A stretch of 64,000 nucleotides of DNA from Flavobacterium sp. J27 (GTDB taxonomy: Bacteria > Bacteroidota > Bacteroidia > Flavobacteriales > Flavobacteriaceae), in NCBI RefSeq assembly GCF_004303025.1, contig NZ_PJQW01000012.1, forward strand, positions 1-64,000. Direction: 5' to 3'. How positions within the stretch are numbered: position 1 is the stretch's first letter; each line of letters starts with the position of its first letter. The position numbers and the translations under genes are program-made. Below the pieces are notes generated by a model that searched no databases, had not been told where the DNA came from, and saw only the letters and a program-made list of their open reading frames with translations. Shown here piece by piece: positions 60,033-64,000 of the stretch.

Positions 60033-60137
60033 AGTAAAATTTTTTATTTGTTTCTTTAAAATTACATCTGAAAAATTAACAAAACAAGCATTTTAATATA
60101 AGTTTAGGAAAATAAATAATAGCCAAAAAACCATTAG

Positions 60138-60195
60138 AAACATAACTAACTAACAAACAATTAGTTTCAATAATAAAAAAAGCAAACATAACTAA
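60138..60195. repeat. Direct AAACATAACTAA repeats
   Basis: Copies at 60138-60149 and 60184-60195, 46 bp apart. AACTAACAAACAATTAGTT between them is an imperfect inverted repeat. They could be sites for the AraC-type protein encoded downstream, since such regulators bind direct repeats. Confidence 0.45.
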
Positions 60196-60208
60196 TCGTA
60201 AGAATAAG

Positions 60209-60237
60209 ACTACTTTTGTTTTTAACACAAAAGTAGT
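60209..60237. promoter_or_regulatory. Perfect inverted repeat carrying a -7 box on each strand
   Basis: ACTACTTTTGT (60209-60219) and ACAAAAGTAGT (60227-60237) flank TTTTAAC. Each arm contains TACTTTTG (TAnnTTTG), one box reading toward the AraC gene and the other toward hpf. The arrangement could be a symmetric divergent promoter with a built-in operator. Confidence 0.6.
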
Positions 60238-60288
60238 TTGCAATAAAAATTTAACTATATTAGATTCAAAATTATTAGTACTTATATA

Positions 60289-60867
60289 ATGAAGATTTTT
60301 ATTAGAAATATGGCTTGTGAAAGCTGTAAAGTTGTCGTTAAAGATGCTCTTGAAGAATTAGACCTTCATCCTGTAAAAGTTGAATTAGGTATAGCAGAAA
60401 TTAAAGAAGAGATCAATTCTGAGAAAAAACAAGAGTTCAATCAAATTATAAAAAAAGTAGGATTAGAAGTTGTTGAAAGTAAGGGTGGTATTTTAATTGA
60501 GAAAATAAAACATCTTTGCCAAGAATATATTGAAGAAGAAGCAAACATTAAAGTTAATATTTCTGATTATTTAAGTAAAAAATTAGATAAAGATTATAGT
60601 TATTTATCCAATGCTTTTTCAGAAGTAACATCATGTACTATTATTCATTATATTAACTTAATTAAAATTGAAAAGGCAAAAGAGTTGATTTTATTTGAAG
60701 AATATAATTTTACTGAAATAGCTACTAAACTAAATTTCAGTAATTTATCTGCATTTTCAGCACAATTTAAAAAAATAACCGGTTTTAGCCCTTCTTACTA
60801 TAAAAAGTTAAAAGAAAAAAGACGTAAGGCTATTCAAAGTTTAACAAAAGATTTAAAGAAAAAATAA
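60289..60867 (+). CDS. AraC-family regulator with an HMA-like N-terminal domain
   Basis: A 192-residue protein. Residues 1-70 look like a ferredoxin-like heavy-metal-associated domain with MACESCK (C10 and C13 in the M-x-C-x2-C position). Residues 85-185 are an AraC DNA-binding domain (LIKIEKAKELILFEEYNFTE, then IATKLNFSNLSAFSAQFKKI and TGFSPSYYKK). A metal- or thiol-sensing transcription factor is the obvious inference, although the HMA motif is degenerate compared with copper chaperones. To my memory, similar short AraC proteins occur in other flavobacteria. It lies 88 bp upstream of the phytochrome response regulator, which has its own promoter box. Confidence 0.87.
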   Translation: MKIFIRNMACESCKVVVKDALEELDLHPVKVELGIAEIKEEINSEKKQEFNQIIKKVGLEVVESKGGILIEKIKHLCQEYIEEEANIKVNISDYLSKKLDKDYSYLSNAFSEVTSCTIIHYINLIKIEKAKELILFEEYNFTEIATKLNFSNLSAFSAQFKKITGFSPSYYKKLKEKRRKAIQSLTKDLKKK

Positions 60868-60925
60868 TCCATAAAATCCATAAATTTCTGACTAAAATTT
60901 TAAAGTTTTTGAAAGAAAAAAGAAT

Positions 60926-60933
60926 TATTTTTG
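60926..60933 (+). promoter_or_regulatory. -7 box of the response regulator-phytochrome operon
   Basis: TATTTTTG lies 22 bp before the ATG at 60956. Confidence 0.55.
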
Positions 60934-60955
60934 TGTATAAAAACCAAATAAACAA

Positions 60956-61408
60956 ATGAGTGAAATTAATATTTTTTATGCAGATGATGATGATGATGAT
61001 TTAATGTTTTTCAATGATGCTGTAGTGGCAATATCTAAAAAAGCTGAAAAAGCAATCACTCTTCACATACATAAAAACGGAGAATACCTTCTCGATGGAA
61101 TTAAAAAAAATAGAATCAACAATAGCGTTGTTTTCTTAGATTTGAATATGCCTAGAAAATCTGGATTTCAATTTTTAGAAGAAATTCGAAGCGAACCAGA
61201 AATTAAAGAAATTCCTGTTATTATTTATTCTACAAGTTCAGATGATGAAAATATTTTATTAAGCCATAATCTTGGAGCAAATTTCTATGCCGTTAAACCC
61301 TATAATTTTAATGATTTAATTAAGATGATTATTAATGTAGCTGAGATCAACTGGCAAGAGCATAAAGCAGATTATGATAATTTCCTTTTTAATAAAATAG
61401 TTAATTAA
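60956..61408 (+). CDS. Single-domain response regulator (Rcp1-like)
   Basis: A 150-residue receiver domain without output. Phospho-acceptor D62 lies in VVFLDLNMPRKSG, preceded by an unusually long acidic cluster, ADDDDDD at residues 9-15, in place of the usual DD pair. YSTSSDDENI carries the conserved Ser/Thr and AVKPYNFNDL the conserved Lys-Pro. It belongs to the Rcp1 group that receives phosphate from phytochrome kinases. The phytochrome gene starts 28 bp downstream, so the two form a signalling pair. The next relay step is not in the window. Confidence 0.93.
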   Translation: MSEINIFYADDDDDDLMFFNDAVVAISKKAEKAITLHIHKNGEYLLDGIKKNRINNSVVFLDLNMPRKSGFQFLEEIRSEPEIKEIPVIIYSTSSDDENILLSHNLGANFYAVKPYNFNDLIKMIINVAEINWQEHKADYDNFLFNKIVN

Positions 61409-61436
61409 ACCTTTTTCATCAGCAACTGTTATTCCC

Positions 61437-63695
61437 ATGATTTTTAAAGATATTGTTAATAGAGATATTGTTAATTTACAAAATTGCGAAGACGAACCTA
61501 TTCATATTCCTGGTTTAATTCAATCGCATGGTTTTTTATTAGCTATAAATGCAACAACAGAAATAGTTACTGTTTGTAGCGAAAATATAAATGAGTATCT
61601 CAATATATCTTACGAACAAGTTTTAGGAAAAAAAATTGGGCTATTATTCAATAATCCCTTTTTAGAAGAAGTTCGTCACTTTAAAACAGATGCAACTAGC
61701 CCAACAAAAGTCTTTAATTTTTCAATTGAAGAGAAATTATTCTCCATTAGTATACATGCATCTAAAACAGAAATTATAATTGAAGCAGAACTTACCGAAA
61801 ACCAATTTAATGAAGGAAACAAACTTTACAATTCTTCTAAGCAATTATTAAGTTATATTGAAGATAGCTTTACTCTTAAAGAGTTAGCCAATGCTGTTGC
61901 TATTACAATTAAGAAAATTACAAATTATGATCGTGTAATGATTTACCGATTTGATGCAGAATATAATGGAGAAGTAATTGCCGAAAGCAAAGAAGAACAT
62001 TTAGAGTCATTTTTAGGTTTGCATTACCCACACACCGATATTCCTGCTCAAGCGAGAGAATTATATATAAAAAATCATTTAAGAATTATAGGTGACGTAA
62101 ATTACAAACCTATTCCTTTATATACTTTTAACGAAAGCAATTTAGACACACTCGATATGAGTTTATCTGTTTTAAGAAGTGTCTCTCCTATTCATATTCA
62201 GTATTTACATAATATGGGTGTAGGTGCTACACTCACTATTTCGTTACTTCATAAAGGAAAATTATGGGGACTAATTACTTGTCATCATTATTCTGCAAAA
62301 TATTTAAGTCAGGAAATAAGAAATACTGTAAAACTTCACGGTCATTTTATTACTTCACAAATCGATGTACGATTATTAAATGAAGAATACGAAATTGCTC
62401 GAAAAACAAGTTTAGCTGTTGAAAGTTTAGTTTCAAAAAAACTAACACTTGATAGAAGTTCAATGGAAGATTTGTTTAAAGACAGTGCCATCATAAGTTT
62501 ATGCAATAGTATTGGTGTTTCAGCCTTGATTGAAGATAAAGTTTATACTTTTGGAGCAACTCCAGCAAAAGAAGATATAAAAAGAATAAGTAATTCTCTT
62601 TTACATTATAGTGAAAATGGAACTTTTTGGACACATTCTTTAGCTAGAACTACATCAAATTTGTCTTTTATAGCCAATGAATTTCCTGGTATCATTTATT
62701 ATTCACTAGGTAACGATCAAGATTGTTTAATTTGGTATCGTAAACAAACCATAACTGATATTAATTGGGCTGGAGATCCCAAAAAATCAATCGAAAAAGA
62801 TAAAAACGGTTTGTCTCCGAGAAAATCTTTTGAGAAATTTACTGAGAGCGTAAAAGATAGTAGTCGTCCTTGGCTTAAATCTGAAATCACGGCTAGTTTA
62901 AATTTTTTCAATTTTTTTCAAATTCATTTACGTTCTATTCTTTTAAATGAAGAAAAAGAAAATCAAAAAATATTAAGTGAAATTCTTAAAGAAACTAATG
63001 CCGAATTAGAAAACATAAATTGGATTAGCACTCATGATTTACAAGAACCGCTTCGAAAAATAAGAATGATGGCCTCTATGCTGGTGGGTAGTGATGAAGT
63101 AGAAACATTACCCGAAGATGTACAAGTAAAAATTGTAAAAATGCAAAATTCTGCAGAACGCATGCAGGTTTTGATTAATGATATTTTAAAATATACTAAA
63201 ACAAATAATCAGAGTACCAGTTTAGAAAAAGTGGATTTAAATCTCCTTTTTAATGAGTTACAAGAAGAATTAAAAGACAATCTACAAGACAATAAGGCAA
63301 CACTTGAAATTAAGAGCTTACCTCACATTCAAGGAACTCGTTTCTTATTAAAACAATTGTTTTCTAACATAATTTATAATTCTTTAAAATTTAAATCTCC
63401 ACTGCGAAATCCAATTATTACCATTGAAGAAACAGTAGATTATGAGGATGTTATATTAAAATCTGGCAATTATTATAAAATTGAAATAACAGATAATGGT
63501 ATCGGTTTTGATAAAGAATACAATGAAAAAGTCTTTAAAATATTTTCTAGGTTAAATAATAAAAATGACTATTCAGGTTCAGGTATTGGTTTAGCGCTTT
63601 GCAAAAAAATAATGACAAAACACAATGGTTTTATTAGCGCAGAGGGAAAACCAAATAGCGGAGTTACTATTAAAATGTATTTTCCTAAACTTTAA
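61437..63695 (+). CDS. bphP: Bacteriophytochrome histidine kinase
   Basis: A 752-residue red/far-red photoreceptor. PAS_2 (about 15-115) has C17 in NLQNCEDEPIHIPGLIQSHG, the position where bacteriophytochromes attach biliverdin. GAF (about 140-310) has LHYPHTDIPAQAREL and the chromophore-site His region LITCHHYSAKYL. PHY (about 320-500) carries the tongue PRKSFEKFTESVKDSSRPW. HisKA has H533 in WISTHDLQEPLRKIR, and the HATPase has EITDNGIGFD and SGSGIGLALCKKI. The response-regulator gene lies upstream and a heme oxygenase gene is convergent, giving a complete chromophore, sensor and receiver set. Confidence 0.96.
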   Translation: MIFKDIVNRDIVNLQNCEDEPIHIPGLIQSHGFLLAINATTEIVTVCSENINEYLNISYEQVLGKKIGLLFNNPFLEEVRHFKTDATSPTKVFNFSIEEKLFSISIHASKTEIIIEAELTENQFNEGNKLYNSSKQLLSYIEDSFTLKELANAVAITIKKITNYDRVMIYRFDAEYNGEVIAESKEEHLESFLGLHYPHTDIPAQARELYIKNHLRIIGDVNYKPIPLYTFNESNLDTLDMSLSVLRSVSPIHIQYLHNMGVGATLTISLLHKGKLWGLITCHHYSAKYLSQEIRNTVKLHGHFITSQIDVRLLNEEYEIARKTSLAVESLVSKKLTLDRSSMEDLFKDSAIISLCNSIGVSALIEDKVYTFGATPAKEDIKRISNSLLHYSENGTFWTHSLARTTSNLSFIANEFPGIIYYSLGNDQDCLIWYRKQTITDINWAGDPKKSIEKDKNGLSPRKSFEKFTESVKDSSRPWLKSEITASLNFFNFFQIHLRSILLNEEKENQKILSEILKETNAELENINWISTHDLQEPLRKIRMMASMLVGSDEVETLPEDVQVKIVKMQNSAERMQVLINDILKYTKTNNQSTSLEKVDLNLLFNELQEELKDNLQDNKATLEIKSLPHIQGTRFLLKQLFSNIIYNSLKFKSPLRNPIITIEETVDYEDVILKSGNYYKIEITDNGIGFDKEYNEKVFKIFSRLNNKNDYSGSGIGLALCKKIMTKHNGFISAEGKPNSGVTIKMYFPKL

Positions 63696-63708
63696 TTTTT
63701 TTTAAATT

Positions 63709-64000
63709 TTATTGTAACCAATGTTTCAATGCTATAAAGGTATCTTTTGCTCCTTGAAGCATTACATCTCCATCTATACTATACGAAGAATTTTCAACAT
63801 TATCCTTAAAAGCACCCCACATGTCTTGTGTTTTAGCATCGTAAGAGTTAAAATATGACAATAACGTTTTATCTTTTAAATCTAGTTGCTTCATTATCAT
63901 AGAAACAATAATTTGACCTCCTAAAGTTGAACCTTCAATAACATACAAAACACCTAATGCATAAGAAAGAGATGTTATCTTCTTAGAAAATTCATTATTG
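63709..64000 (-). CDS. bphO: Heme oxygenase (biliverdin-producing), partial
   Basis: The C-terminal 96 or so residues of a heme oxygenase-like protein. The frame is open to the window edge, so the 5' end is missing. SLSYALGVLYVIEGSTLGGQ is the conserved distal-helix block with the glycine-rich kink, and LQGAKDTFIALKHWLQ is the family C-terminus. It supplies biliverdin IXalpha for the neighbouring bacteriophytochrome; bphO-bphP pairing is well known. It is convergent with bphP, with 13 bp between the stops. The TTG at 63948 is an internal codon, not the start. Confidence 0.88.
   Translation of the reverse strand, partial: NNEFSKKITSLSYALGVLYVIEGSTLGGQIIVSMIMKQLDLKDKTLLSYFNSYDAKTQDMWGAFKDNVENSSYSIDGDVMLQGAKDTFIALKHWLQ

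Overview
The window is chromosomal DNA from a member of the Bacteroidota, most likely a Flavobacteriaceae (Flavobacterium-like). The DNA is AT-rich. Start sites are preceded by the TAnnTTTG -7 box of this phylum and by no Shine-Dalgarno sequences. The gene content also fits: a type IX secretion (T9SS) sorting domain, a TonB receptor with a carboxypeptidase-like N-terminal domain, the bacillithiol-associated protein YtxJ, DUF5606 and 2TM-domain proteins. I see no rRNA, tRNA, CRISPR array, prophage or insertion sequence.

Region 1 (1-15 kb) holds housekeeping and amino-acid genes: mazG, a DUF2975/HTH pair, a VOC protein, DUF5606 and def. A compact arginine cluster follows (GNAT-argG-argC-argD-argF'-argB-argE-argH). 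Convergent to it are an Lrp-type regulator and ruvX, then mqo and a stand-alone Aer-type PAS protein. The carbamoyltransferase is of the acyl-ornithine type, so the pathway runs through acylated ornithine. Its substrate-determining position carries an unusual Val.

Region 2 (15.3-30.2 kb) is dapD followed by a surface-glycan locus: nine glycosyltransferases (GT9, GT4, GT2, GT87), a polysaccharide deacetylase, a WaaP-like kinase, and a sugar-modification block of DegT aminotransferase, LpxD-like acyltransferase, hexapeptide transferase and NeuD/PglD-like acetyltransferase. tsaC sits 3 bp behind this block, followed by the CCA-adding enzyme and heme A synthase.

Region 3 (33.3-39.3 kb) is an eight-gene minus-strand operon: a secreted TPR protein, a LytS-type histidine kinase fused to a 2TM domain, four free-standing 2TM paralogues, a GT39 membrane glycosyltransferase and a LytTR response regulator. 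Upstream lies an array of eight 21-bp repeats. DUF2141 and TonB-receptor genes follow.

Region 4 (42-54.8 kb) contains glutaminase, a pRiA4b ORF-3-like protein, nucleoid protein NdpA, glyA, fumarylacetoacetase, a candidate structured RNA, two paralogous lipoproteins, a PD40 propeller with a T9SS-exported amidase, a lactonase lipoprotein, ytxJ and an archaemetzincin lipoprotein.

Region 5 (55-64 kb) contains clpB, a fused HTH-DUF4870-beta-lactamase protein with a palindromic operator, hpf, an HMA-AraC regulator behind a perfect inverted repeat, and a red-light module: response regulator, bacteriophytochrome and a convergent heme oxygenase that runs off the window.

The best candidates for undescribed biology are the 2TM-array signalling operon with its phased repeats, the HTH-membrane-hydrolase fusion, the structured element at 47.6 kb, and the Val90 acyl-ornithine carbamoyltransferase with its cysteine-bearing GNAT partner.
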